Positions 33,503 to 42,299 of a stretch of 47,914 nucleotides of DNA are shown here, piece after piece. The stretch's first letter is position 1; every line of letters begins with the position of its first letter. The notes beneath the pieces were generated by a model. The model saw only the letters and a list, made by a program, of their open reading frames with translations, was not told where the DNA came from and did no database searches. The stretch is taken from the NCBI RefSeq assembly GCF_000331535.1, contig NZ_AMZN01000071.1:1-47914 (forward strand). The letters run 5' to 3'. The DNA comes from Fulvivirga imtechensis AK7. Lineage in GTDB: Bacteria > Bacteroidota > Bacteroidia > Cytophagales > Cyclobacteriaceae. A program made the position numbers and the translations under genes.

Positions 33503-35017
33503 ATGACTTTATCCGGCAGATACTTTATACTCCTATTGATAAGTGGCTTTTTTTATTCTTGCGATAACCCGCATCATACACAAAGTGATTCAGACGGGTT
33601 GGTACTTGAAAAAACTTCAGATACTCCTCCAATGAATGTGATCTTCATATTGAGTGACGACCACAGGTACGATTTTATGGGGTTTACCGGGAAAGTGCCT
33701 TTTTTACAAACACCTAACATGGATAAAATGGCAAAAGAAGGGACGCACATTCACAATGCATTCGTTACTACTTCACTCTGCTCACCCAGCCGTGCTTCAA
33801 TCCTAACAGGCCAGTTTTCTCACCGCCACCAGGTAGTCGATAACCAGTCTCCGGTACCCGACAGGGCAATATTTTTTCCACAATACTTGCAAAAATACGG
33901 ATACGAAACTTCCTTTTTTGGTAAATGGCACATGGGGGAACACCATGCCAATCCCAGAAAGGGATTTGACTACTGGGTAAGCTTTAAAGGACAGGGAGTT
34001 TACTATAATCCTACACTAAACATTGATGGGGAGGAAGTAGAATACACTGACAGCACCTATATCACCGATTTGCTGACAGAGAAGGCTATAGAATGGCTTG
34101 GGAAAAGAAAGAAAGACAAGCCGTTCTTCATGTACCTGTCACACAAGGGCGTACATTCGGAATTTTCGCCGGCAAAAAGGCATCAAGATGTATATGAAGG
34201 TACAAAACCGCAATACCCGCCAACCATGTTTCCGGCAAGTGCCGATACCACGAAGTACAACTATAAAGACGTACCTGATTGGGTGAAAAAACAACGCCAT
34301 AGCTGGCATGGCGTAGACTACATGTACCACGGGCAGATCAATTTTGATGAATTTTATGAAAACTATAATGAAACCCTGCTCTCCATAGATGAAAGTATTG
34401 GGGACGTGCTAAGTTATCTGGAAGAAAATGATCTCCTTGAATCAACTTTGGTTTTCTATATGGGAGACAACGGCTTCTCATTTGGCGAACACGGACTCAT
34501 AGATAAACGACATGCTTATGAAGAATCAATACGCGTACCCTTGCTGGCTTACGGAGGTGGACAGCTATTGCAAAAAGATAGCGTTGGCCAGTTGATTCAG
34601 AATATCGACATAGCTCCTACGATCCTGGCCCTGGCAGGACTTGAAAAGCCAGCCAACATGGACGGACAATCTTTTGTGCCGCTGCTGAAGGGAGAGACTC
34701 CTGAATGGAGAGATCGCATCTACTATGAATATTTTTGGGAGCGACCCTTTCCGCAAACCCCCACGGTGCATGCTGTAAGAACGGATAAGTACAAATACAT
34801 CAGGTACTACGGCATATGGGATATCAACGAACTCTACGACATCGAAAATGATCCGATGGAAATGAACAACCTGATCAGAAGTGAAGAGCACCAACCCATC
34901 GCCAAAGAATTAAGAGCAGATCTCTTCAATTGGCTAGAGCGAACAGGAGGCATGCAGATCCCGCTCAAAGAAGACCGCGGAGCAAGATTTGATCATGGTT
35001 ATAAAAACACGTACTAG
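33503..35017 (+). CDS. Formylglycine-dependent sulfatase, lipoprotein
   Basis: A 504-residue sulfatase/alkaline-phosphatase-superfamily enzyme. The ATG at 33503 gives a lipobox FYSC (Cys20); the frame opens earlier at 33449 but only into repeat DNA. Metal site FILSDDHRYD and the activation motif CSPSR (Cys93-Arg97) are intact, so Cys93 should be changed to formylglycine. GKWHMGEHH and MGDNGFSFGEHG also fit. It hydrolyses sulfate esters, or in related members phosphodiesters. The next gene encodes a formylglycine-generating enzyme with both cysteines. Not acidic after the lipobox, so probably periplasmic. Substrate unknown. Confidence 0.9.
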   Translation: MTLSGRYFILLLISGFFYSCDNPHHTQSDSDGLVLEKTSDTPPMNVIFILSDDHRYDFMGFTGKVPFLQTPNMDKMAKEGTHIHNAFVTTSLCSPSRASILTGQFSHRHQVVDNQSPVPDRAIFFPQYLQKYGYETSFFGKWHMGEHHANPRKGFDYWVSFKGQGVYYNPTLNIDGEEVEYTDSTYITDLLTEKAIEWLGKRKKDKPFFMYLSHKGVHSEFSPAKRHQDVYEGTKPQYPPTMFPASADTTKYNYKDVPDWVKKQRHSWHGVDYMYHGQINFDEFYENYNETLLSIDESIGDVLSYLEENDLLESTLVFYMGDNGFSFGEHGLIDKRHAYEESIRVPLLAYGGGQLLQKDSVGQLIQNIDIAPTILALAGLEKPANMDGQSFVPLLKGETPEWRDRIYYEYFWERPFPQTPTVHAVRTDKYKYIRYYGIWDINELYDIENDPMEMNNLIRSEEHQPIAKELRADLFNWLERTGGMQIPLKEDRGARFDHGYKNTY

Positions 35018-35116
35018 TAGGAAAAGATCTTTTAAAACCCAGTTTATTTGACCAAAAGAGATTAGTAGCTGGCGCAAGTGTTAAGCTATAGCGTCACTTG
35101 TACCTTAACCGAAATT

Positions 35117-35132
35117 CCAGTCTTCAGACTGG
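35117..35132. repeat. Small perfect hairpin
   Basis: CCAGTCT and AGACTGG with a two-base TC centre in the gap between sulfatase and FGE genes. Too short and lacking a T tract for a confident terminator call. Confidence 0.45.
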
Positions 35133-35200
35133 TAGATTTATGCTAAAAAGCTGTAATATCACCAAATTAATTATCAAAAAACTAAATCCAAATCACCGGT

Positions 35201-36154
35201 TTGCTAATAAGACAAGTTTTGCTTTTGCTTATAGCAGGAGTGCTACTAACCTGCAATCCCAATCCCACAGCCCCTGAAGGGATGGTATATTTTGCCGGAG
35301 GTGATATAACCATCGGCTCAGAGCATGGTTTAACAAACGAAGCACCAACCTTTGAAGCAGAAATAGCCCCCTTTTTTATTGATAAACACCCTGTCACGGT
35401 AGCGCAGTTCAGAGCGTTTGTACAGACGACCGGATACAAAACCGATGCTGAAAAATTTGGAAACTCTGCCCTTTTCAACTATAAAAAGCTTATATACGAG
35501 TTAGTGGATAGTGTCACCTGGCAGCAGCCACTTGGCCCCAATGGTGCTCCGGCTAAAGATAACCATCCCATAACCCATGTTAGCTGGAATGATGCCATGG
35601 CCTATGCTTCATGGGCTGGCAAGAGGCTGCCACACGAATATGAATGGGAATTTGCCGCCCGAAATGGTAAAAACACCAATGACAAATACAGTTGGGGAAA
35701 CAGCCTCACCGATAACAATGGTGTATTTAAAGCTAATGTATGGCAAGGACATTTTCCCGATACCAACACAGTAGCTGACGACTTTGCCCATACCTCACCC
35801 GTTGGTGCCTTCGGAATAACATCATGCGGTATGTCTGACATGGGTGGAAATGTATGGGAATGGTGTAGTAATATCTTCGAGTTGTATCCGGGGAATCATT
35901 ATCCTTACCAAAAAGATCCAAATGTAAAAGTGATCAGAGGCGGCTCCTTTATGTGTGATTCACTGGTCTGTCATGGCTACCGCGTTTCAGCCCGCCAGTT
36001 TACCTCCCGCGAAACCTCCAACTTCCATATGGGCTTCCGCTGTGCCATGGATGTTGACAGGCGAACATCAAACCCCAAACATCAAACACCAAACCAAAAC
36101 ACAACAATAAAAACCACATATAAATCGTACCTTAGTAATGACAAAAGATTTTAA
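35201..36154 (+). CDS. Formylglycine-generating enzyme (SUMF1), lipoprotein
   Basis: A 317-residue FGE-sulfatase-fold protein. The TTG at 35201 is the only start giving a lipoprotein signal (VLLTC, Cys18); the first ATG at 35282 falls inside the domain. Catalytic cysteines Cys252 and Cys257 in GGSFMCDSLVCHGYR match the oxygen-dependent FGE pair (Cys336/Cys341 in the human enzyme). GKRLPHEYEWEFAAR and GGNVWEWCSN are typical. It should activate the neighbouring sulfatase. The C-terminus after GFRCAMDVD runs through a CAAACNN heptamer array into an extra tail of about 35 residues. A lipoprotein FGE implies action outside the cytoplasm. Confidence 0.9.
   Translation: MLIRQVLLLLIAGVLLTCNPNPTAPEGMVYFAGGDITIGSEHGLTNEAPTFEAEIAPFFIDKHPVTVAQFRAFVQTTGYKTDAEKFGNSALFNYKKLIYELVDSVTWQQPLGPNGAPAKDNHPITHVSWNDAMAYASWAGKRLPHEYEWEFAARNGKNTNDKYSWGNSLTDNNGVFKANVWQGHFPDTNTVADDFAHTSPVGAFGITSCGMSDMGGNVWEWCSNIFELYPGNHYPYQKDPNVKVIRGGSFMCDSLVCHGYRVSARQFTSRETSNFHMGFRCAMDVDRRTSNPKHQTPNQNTTIKTTYKSYLSNDKRF
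36069..36096. repeat. Heptamer array (CAAACNN) inside the FGE 3' end
   Basis: Four units, CAAACCC, CAAACAT, CAAACAC, CAAACCA, lie within the reading frame and are translated as the tail near SNPKHQTPNQ. Same unit as at 20146-20194 and 44225-44259. Confidence 0.8.
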
Positions 36155-36157
36155 TCT

Positions 36158-37201
36158 ATGACCAACGAACCCTCACCCTTGCAGTGGTACGTGTCCCCAC
36201 GTACCGTCATCATTACAATCATCACCACCCCAATGGTACGTGTCCCCACCCCAATGGTACGTGTCCCCACGTACCATCACTACCATCACCATCACTTTAC
36301 CATCGCAATCATCACAATCATCGCAATACTCTTCATGACACCACTATTCTCAAACGCCCAAAAGCTAGACATCCAGGGCCATCGCGGTGCCCGGGGTATG
36401 ATGCCGGAAAACACAATCCCCGCCTTTAAGTATGCACTGGACCAGGGAGTAACCACATTAGAGTTGGACGTGGTGATCACAAAAGATAAACGCGTAGTAG
36501 TATCACACGAACCCTGGATGTCATCTGATATATGCCTGATGCCCGACAACTCAAAAATAAAGAACGAAAAGAAATACAATATTTATGAGATGACCTATGC
36601 AGAAGTAGAAGCATTTGATTGCGGAGGGTTAAACAACACCAGGTTTCCGGAGCAGCAAAGTATAAGCGTAAGCAAACCCCTGCTCAGCGATGTGATTAAA
36701 GAAGTAGAAAAACACATAAAAAGTTATACCCGGTATGAGGTTGATTACAATATCGAGATTAAAAGCACTGAAGAAGGGGACGATAAATTTCACCCTTCAG
36801 TTGAAGAGTTTTCCGATCTGGTTTACGCTCTTATTAACCAGTATCTACCGATGGAGCGTATAGTGATCCAGTCTTTTGATTTCCGGGTCTTAAAGTACTG
36901 GCATAAGAAGTATCCAAAAGTCAGACTGGCTGCGCTGGTAGAGAATACCAAGTCTATAGAGACTAATCTTGCCAACATTGGCTTTATTCCGCAGATCTAT
37001 AGCCCTTACTATAAATTGCTTTCAAAAAAAACAGTCAAAGAACTGCATGATAAAAAGATAAAAGTTATTCCCTGGACTGTAAATGAGGAGAAGGAAATGC
37101 AGGAACTGGTAAACTGGGGAGTTGATGGGATAATAACCGATTACCCCAACATGGCTAAACAATTGGGCCTAACTTTACCTTTACCAGATAATAAAAAGTG
37201 A
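36158..37201 (+). CDS. Secreted glycerophosphodiester phosphodiesterase
   Basis: GDPD TIM-barrel enzyme, cleaving glycerophosphodiesters to glycerol phosphate and an alcohol. HRGARGMMPENT (catalytic His/Arg and Glu), ELDVVITKD and VVSHEP give the family pattern, and VDGIITDYP closes it. The start is unsure: ATG at 36158, 36233 or 36254. The sequence before the signal peptide (AIITIIAILFMTPLFSNAQ) is derived from palindromic repeats and encodes PMVRVPT twice, so the true start may be 36254. It begins four bases after the FGE stop and shares the neighbourhood with the sulfatase. Exported, probably periplasmic. It could act on phosphoglycerol substituents of glucans or on phospholipid breakdown products. 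Confidence 0.88.
   Translation: MTNEPSPLQWYVSPRTVIITIITTPMVRVPTPMVRVPTYHHYHHHHFTIAIITIIAILFMTPLFSNAQKLDIQGHRGARGMMPENTIPAFKYALDQGVTTLELDVVITKDKRVVVSHEPWMSSDICLMPDNSKIKNEKKYNIYEMTYAEVEAFDCGGLNNTRFPEQQSISVSKPLLSDVIKEVEKHIKSYTRYEVDYNIEIKSTEEGDDKFHPSVEEFSDLVYALINQYLPMERIVIQSFDFRVLKYWHKKYPKVRLAALVENTKSIETNLANIGFIPQIYSPYYKLLSKKTVKELHDKKIKVIPWTVNEEKEMQELVNWGVDGIITDYPNMAKQLGLTLPLPDNKK
36186..36275. repeat. REP-like palindromes in the GDPD start region
   Basis: GGTACGTG and CACGTACC arms with a TCCC centre occur at 36186-36205 and 36256-36275; a half copy lies at 36235-36249. They are separated by near-identical CCCCAAT spacers. The region is nominally coding, but its sequence is that of an intergenic repeat. 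Confidence 0.75.
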
Positions 37202-37303
37202 TCCTTAAGTTAGACTTTTACAGCGAGGCCGGGTCAATTAAATTTTAAAACCTCGCCTAAGAAACCTATTTTAGCGGCACTAATAAGTTTTAAATAGTAT
37301 TAA

Positions 37304-38308
37304 ATGGAAAGAAAATATGATGTTTATGGCATAGGTCATGCCCTGGTAGATATTGTAACAGAGGTCGGAGACGATTTTCTTGAAAAATATAAAATTGAAA
37401 AAGGCCTGATGACCCTCGTAGATGAAGAGCGACAGCACGAATTGGTAGAGGCCATTCATTTGCCAAGCAGTAATCTCGCCTGTGGTGGGTCAGCAGCAAA
37501 TACAGTCATTGCAGCAAGCCAGTTTGGCAGCAACTGCTTTTACTCCTGTAAAGTTGCCAACGATGAAATGGGCAGGTTTTACCTTAAAGACCTTCGAGAA
37601 AATGGAGTTGACACCAATTTTACAGCAGATACAGTGCCAATAGGTATTACCGGAAAATGTCTGGTAATGACCACCCCTGATGCAAACCGTACAATGAATA
37701 CCTTTCTGGGTGTTGCCTCAAATCTCACGGTTGATGAAGTAGAAGAAAATCACCTAAAGGATTCAAGTTATTTGTACCTGGAAGGCTATATGATCACTTC
37801 TGAGAACGGACTTGAGGCAATGAAACACGCCAAGCGAATAGCAGAAAAGCACAATGTTAAAACAGCGCTTACATTTTCCGATCCAAGCATGGTGAAATAC
37901 TTCAAAGAGCCACTCGAGCAGGTTGTAGGAGCCAGTGTTGATCTCCTCTTTTGCAATGAGGAGGAAGCACAACTATTTACCGGAAAAAGTAGCCTTTCCG
38001 AGGCCAGGGAAGAATTGAAGAAGGTGGCTAAAAGATTTGCCATCACACAAGGAGCGAATGGGGCAATGATCTTCGATGGCGATACATTTATTGATATAGA
38101 GCCCTATGCAGTGAAGGCTGTTGACACCAATGGAGCCGGAGATATGTTTGCAGGAGCCTTCCTCTACGGGATCACTCATGGTCACAGCTACGCTGAAGCC
38201 GGAAAAATAGCCAGCCTGGCATCTTCTAAAATAGTAGCCAAATGGGGTCCCAGGTTGGAGTGGCACGAAGCCAAGGAGATACTGAATCACCTGTTTGAAA
38301 GAAATTGA
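37304..38308 (+). CDS. PfkB-family sugar/nucleoside kinase, adenosine-kinase-like
   Basis: A 334-residue ribokinase-superfamily kinase. CGGSAANTVIAASQFG (about 60-75) and the C-terminal DTNGAGDMFAGAFLYG with catalytic Asp280 are the two PfkB signatures. Bacteroidota members with this length are usually called adenosine kinase, though inosine, ribose or fructose kinases are alternatives. Cytoplasmic, no partner gene. It ends about 38 bases before the first M16 peptidase. Confidence 0.85.
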   Translation: MERKYDVYGIGHALVDIVTEVGDDFLEKYKIEKGLMTLVDEERQHELVEAIHLPSSNLACGGSAANTVIAASQFGSNCFYSCKVANDEMGRFYLKDLRENGVDTNFTADTVPIGITGKCLVMTTPDANRTMNTFLGVASNLTVDEVEENHLKDSSYLYLEGYMITSENGLEAMKHAKRIAEKHNVKTALTFSDPSMVKYFKEPLEQVVGASVDLLFCNEEEAQLFTGKSSLSEAREELKKVAKRFAITQGANGAMIFDGDTFIDIEPYAVKAVDTNGAGDMFAGAFLYGITHGHSYAEAGKIASLASSKIVAKWGPRLEWHEAKEILNHLFERN

Positions 38309-38345
38309 ATTTAAGTAAACCATTTTTTTAATCAACCTTTATAAT

Positions 38346-39707
38346 ATGAAAAAAGCAGCAATAATGTTTATTCTGTTTTTTGCTTTTACACTGTCATTAA
38401 ATGCACAGAAAAGCAACAAAATAGAGTTTACAGAGTATGACCTGGATAATGGTCTTCATGTTATTCTACACAAGGATAACAGCACACCAATTGTAGCCGT
38501 GACCATTATGTACCACGTAGGATCCAAAAATGAAGATCCTGAAAGAACAGGATTTGCACATTTCTTTGAGCACCTACTGTTTGAAGGATCAGAAAACATT
38601 AAAAGGGGTGAGTTTGACAAATACATCACCAATGCCGGTGGCGTCAACAATGCAAACACTTCTTTTGACCGTACCTTTTACTACGAACTTCTTCCTTCCA
38701 ATCAACTCGAACTGGGCCTGTGGCTCGAGTCGGAGCGGCTGATGCATGCTAATATCGAAACTATTGGCGTTGAAACGCAACGGGAAGTGGTAAAAGAAGA
38801 AAAGAGACAGCGCTACGATAACAGACCTTATGGAAGCCTGATGATCGAGGTTTTCAAAAGAGCCTATACAAAGCACCCATACCAATGGATGCCCATCGGA
38901 TCGCTTGACCACCTCACTGCAGCCAGTCTGGAAGAGTTCATCGACTTTTATAAGACCTACTATGTACCCGAAAATGCAACCCTTTCAATTGCCGGAGACA
39001 TTGATGTAGAAGAAACCAAAAAACTGGTAGCTAAATACTTTGCAGATATACCCTCAGGAGGTAAAGATATACCTAGACCTGATATAGTTGAACCGGAGCA
39101 AAAAAAGGAAGTAAGAGACATAGTATATGATCAGATCCAGCTACCAGCAGTGGTTGAAGCATATCATATACCAGCGCAGGGCACTGAAGATGCATATGCA
39201 TTGAGTATGTTAAGTACCCTTCTTAGCGATGGGCAAAGCTCAAGAATGTACAAGAGCCTGGTGGATGAGCAGCAAAAGGCCATTTCTGCCGGAGCGTTTC
39301 CATTTGCACTTGAAGACCCGGGATTATATCTGATATATGCTATCGCTAATATGGGCGTGAATGTGGAGGAGCTTGAAAGCAGTGTAGATGAGCAAATCGA
39401 GCGTGTTAAAAACGAATTGATCTCCGAAACGGAGTTTCAAAAGATCCGCAATCAGGTGGAGAATGATTTCATTTCGCAGAACAGCACGATGGCAGGAGTT
39501 GCGGAAAACCTGGCCAACTACCATGTTTATTTTGGAGATGCTAACCTTGTAAATACCGAAATAGAACGCTTTATGAGCGTAACCAGGGAAGACATCCAAA
39601 CCGTTGCTAACAAGTACCTGAAAAAGGAAAACAGAGTAGTTCTTTACTATCTGCCGGAATCGGCCAGGGACCAGCCAGCAGAGTCAGAAGTAAAAGCAGA
39701 CAATTAA
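38346..39707 (+). CDS. M16 zinc peptidase, active subunit
   Basis: A 453-residue pitrilysin-family peptidase with a signal peptide ending LNAQ (about residue 21). The inverted zinc motif HFFEH is at 72-76, and downstream Glu-rich EVVKEEKRQRYDNRPYG fits the third ligand region. It degrades peptides in the periplasm. The next gene, 13 bases on, is an M16 homologue without the zinc motif, so the pair should form the usual heterodimer of active and inactive subunits. Confidence 0.93.
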   Translation: MKKAAIMFILFFAFTLSLNAQKSNKIEFTEYDLDNGLHVILHKDNSTPIVAVTIMYHVGSKNEDPERTGFAHFFEHLLFEGSENIKRGEFDKYITNAGGVNNANTSFDRTFYYELLPSNQLELGLWLESERLMHANIETIGVETQREVVKEEKRQRYDNRPYGSLMIEVFKRAYTKHPYQWMPIGSLDHLTAASLEEFIDFYKTYYVPENATLSIAGDIDVEETKKLVAKYFADIPSGGKDIPRPDIVEPEQKKEVRDIVYDQIQLPAVVEAYHIPAQGTEDAYALSMLSTLLSDGQSSRMYKSLVDEQQKAISAGAFPFALEDPGLYLIYAIANMGVNVEELESSVDEQIERVKNELISETEFQKIRNQVENDFISQNSTMAGVAENLANYHVYFGDANLVNTEIERFMSVTREDIQTVANKYLKKENRVVLYYLPESARDQPAESEVKADN

Positions 39708-39720
39708 ACATGTAGATGAA

Positions 39721-41799
39721 ATGAACCATAACATGAACAAAATATATATAATCATAACGTTATTTCTTATCTCACTTGGCACTTCGGCCCAGGTGGATAG
39801 AAGCAAAGCTCCCGAACCAGGACCCGCACCAAAGATCCAGATAGGTGAATACCAGTCATTTCAACTAAAAAATGGCCTCAAAGTATTTGTAGTTGAGAAT
39901 CATAAAATGCCCAGAGTGGCTTTTTCGTTGATACTTGATAACGAACCCATCATTGAAGGAGATAAAGCAGGATACGTAAGTTTTGCCGGACAGCTTTTAA
40001 GGAATGGGACCACTAACAGAACAAAAGCGCAGCTTGATGAAGAGATAGACTTCATTGGAGCGTCACTTTCCACCTCTTCTGGTAGCATCTATGCCTCGTC
40101 ATTGACCAAGCATAAGGAAAAGCTCCTGGAACTGATGACAGATGTACTGTTTAATCCTGCTTTTCCTGAAGATGAACTCGAGAAGATCAGAAAGCAAACA
40201 GTATCGGGGCTGGCGGCCAGTAAAGACGATCCTAATGCTATTGCCAGAAACGTGAGAAATGTGCTGGTATATGGAAAAGAACATCCATATGGTGAACTTA
40301 CGACTGAAGAAACTGTAGAAAATGTTAAACTGGAGGATGTAAGGGCATACTACAATAAATATTTCAAACCCAATGTAGCATACCTGGCAGTTGTAGGAGA
40401 CATTAACCTTAAAGAAGCCAGAAAGCTGGTAGAGAAGCATTTCAGTAAATGGAAAAAAGGAGAGATCAAGCAACCCGTTTATGAGGTGCCCCAGGCCCCC
40501 GAAAGCACTTTCGTAGCTCTTGTTGATCGACCTGCAAGCGTTCAGTCTGTGATCGAGGTCGCCTACCCGCTGGAGCTAAGACCAGGAAATCCTGATGTAA
40601 TCAAGACCAGAGTGCTCAATCAGATCCTGGGTGGAGGCTTTTCTTCCAGGCTGATGCAAAACCTGAGGGAAGATAAGGCCTTTACCTATGGAGCGAGGTC
40701 GTCACTATCTAGTGATGATTTAGTGGGCAATTTTGTTGCTTCAGCAAGTGTAAGAAATGAAGTTACAGACAGCGCTGTTTATGAATTTATTCAGGAGCTC
40801 GAAAAAATTCGTAACAGCGTGGTAGAAGAGCGTGAATTAACAGCCGCAAAGGCTTCTATTATCGGTAGCTTCGCCAGGTCGTTGGAGCAGCCCTCTACAA
40901 TAGCCAATTTTGCAATCAACACCGCCAGATATAACCTTCCGGAAGATTATTATGCTAACTATCTGAAAAACGTATCAGCAACAACACTTGAAGACGTTAA
41001 AGCTATGGCTGATAAATATATCCTTCCCGACCACGCCAATATTATTGTGGTGGGCAAGGGTTCTGAGGTAGCTGATGGCCTGAAAAAATTTGGAGCGGTA
41101 AAATACTATGATATCTATGGCAATGAGTATGAGCCATCCGCAGCTAAGGAACTACCGGCAGGTCTAACGGCAGAAAAAGTGATTGACAATTATATCAGTG
41201 CGCTTGGTGGTGAAGAAAAGCTTTCCTCGGTTAAGGCCATCAAAATGGATATGAGTGCCGAGATGATGGGCAACGCCATTGATATGAAAGTAATTAAAAA
41301 AGTGCCTGAGAAGCTTTTGATTGAAGTCAGCATGGGTGGAAACGTTATGAGCAAGCAACTGTTGAATGATGATGAAGCTGTCGTTATGCAAATGGGCAAC
41401 AAAGTGCCTGTAAATGAAGAAGCTAAAGAACAATTGCTGTTAGCCAGCTACCCTTTCCCTGCATTGCAATATGAAAAATTGGGTGTCAAGATAGAGCTCA
41501 CAGGAGTGGAAAAAATTGACGGTAAAGATGCTTATGCCATTGAGGTAACCTATCCCTCAGGCAGCAAATTGATCGAGTATTATGATGCCGGATCAGGGCT
41601 GAAAGTTCAAGAAACCAAAACCCAAAAGACCCCGCAGGGAGAAATGTCTCTATCAACCACCTATAGCGACTATAAAGAGGTTGATGGTATAAAGTTCCCT
41701 TACCTTGTGGTACAGCCTATGGGTGGAGGTATGAAGCTAAATGTAAAAACCCAAAATATTGAGATCAACCCGGAGGTTGGCGAAGATACTTTTAAATAA
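39721..41799 (+). CDS. M16 peptidase, inactive subunit with C-terminal LolA-like domain
   Basis: A 692-residue protein with a signal peptide ending GTSAQ; the ATG at 39733 is an equally likely start. The M16 fold is clear (GGGFSSRLMQNLREDKAFTYG in two parts carries the Arg/Tyr pair that partners an active subunit), but the HxxEH site is absent. The final 220 residues (from about VIDNYISALGGEEKLSS) form an extra beta-rich domain resembling outer-membrane lipoprotein-sorting/LolA-like proteins (GKDAYAIEVTYPSG, DYKEVDGIKFPY). Function of that extension is unknown. Co-transcribed with the active M16 gene. Confidence 0.9.
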   Translation: MNHNMNKIYIIITLFLISLGTSAQVDRSKAPEPGPAPKIQIGEYQSFQLKNGLKVFVVENHKMPRVAFSLILDNEPIIEGDKAGYVSFAGQLLRNGTTNRTKAQLDEEIDFIGASLSTSSGSIYASSLTKHKEKLLELMTDVLFNPAFPEDELEKIRKQTVSGLAASKDDPNAIARNVRNVLVYGKEHPYGELTTEETVENVKLEDVRAYYNKYFKPNVAYLAVVGDINLKEARKLVEKHFSKWKKGEIKQPVYEVPQAPESTFVALVDRPASVQSVIEVAYPLELRPGNPDVIKTRVLNQILGGGFSSRLMQNLREDKAFTYGARSSLSSDDLVGNFVASASVRNEVTDSAVYEFIQELEKIRNSVVEERELTAAKASIIGSFARSLEQPSTIANFAINTARYNLPEDYYANYLKNVSATTLEDVKAMADKYILPDHANIIVVGKGSEVADGLKKFGAVKYYDIYGNEYEPSAAKELPAGLTAEKVIDNYISALGGEEKLSSVKAIKMDMSAEMMGNAIDMKVIKKVPEKLLIEVSMGGNVMSKQLLNDDEAVVMQMGNKVPVNEEAKEQLLLASYPFPALQYEKLGVKIELTGVEKIDGKDAYAIEVTYPSGSKLIEYYDAGSGLKVQETKTQKTPQGEMSLSTTYSDYKEVDGIKFPYLVVQPMGGGMKLNVKTQNIEINPEVGEDTFK

Positions 41800-41829
41800 A
41801 ATAAGAGCTATCACGCTATTCAATAAGTT

Positions 41830-41862
41830 AAGGAGGTCGCGCAAGCGGCCTTCTTGCTTTTT
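41830..41862 (+). terminator. Terminator after the M16 pair
   Basis: Eleven-base arms AAGGAGGTCGC and GCGGCCTTCTT (two G-T pairs) with a GCAA tetraloop, followed by GCTTTTT, 30 bases after the stop. Confidence 0.75.
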
Positions 41863-41898
41863 ACAACGAACTATGCAGATCACATAAACCTTGAAATA

Positions 41899-41942
41899 AT
41901 TCATCGGATGATTGGCCGCAAAGCAAGTCTCATCCGATGAAT
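41899..41942. repeat. Perfect 13-bp inverted repeat
   Basis: ATTCATCGGATGA (41899-41911) and TCATCCGATGAAT (41930-41942) with an 18-base loop containing TTGGCCGCAAAGC. It lies in non-coding DNA between convergent genes and may be a second terminator stem or a mobile-element footprint. Confidence 0.6.
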
Positions 41943-42033
41943 GTTATAGGTCGCAACATCAAACATCAGAACCAATCGGCAGTAGGCAGAAGCAGTAGGC
42001 AAGTAGGGTCCTGAGTCTTGAATTGCGAATACT

Positions 42034-42299
42034 GCTTTACTAAGCCTAATAAGGACTTGTAAAGCTTAACCCAAAAGAAGCCAGAAGCCGGAAGACCGAA
42101 GCACGGATAGCAGCAAGCTTTGAGCTTCAATCTGTAAGCAATATCAATTGTCAAACAAGTCAAAGCACCAATTAATGATTGACCAAAGCCCTAGCCTTAA
42201 ACTGCAAGCTATCCCCAAGCGTATGGCACAGATCTGTTAAACATGTCCTGTATTGAGTTACGAATGCTGCTTTACTAAGCCTATAAGGACTAGTAAAGC
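42034..42299. repeat. Pair of similar palindromes in direct repeats
   Basis: The sequence at 42034-42065 and 42269-42299 starts GCTTTACTAAGCCT and ends with its near reverse complement, TTGTAAAGC or TAGTAAAGC. Flanks before both (GAATACTGC and GAATGCTGC) also match, making direct repeats of about 50 bases 235 bases apart. Confidence 0.6.
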
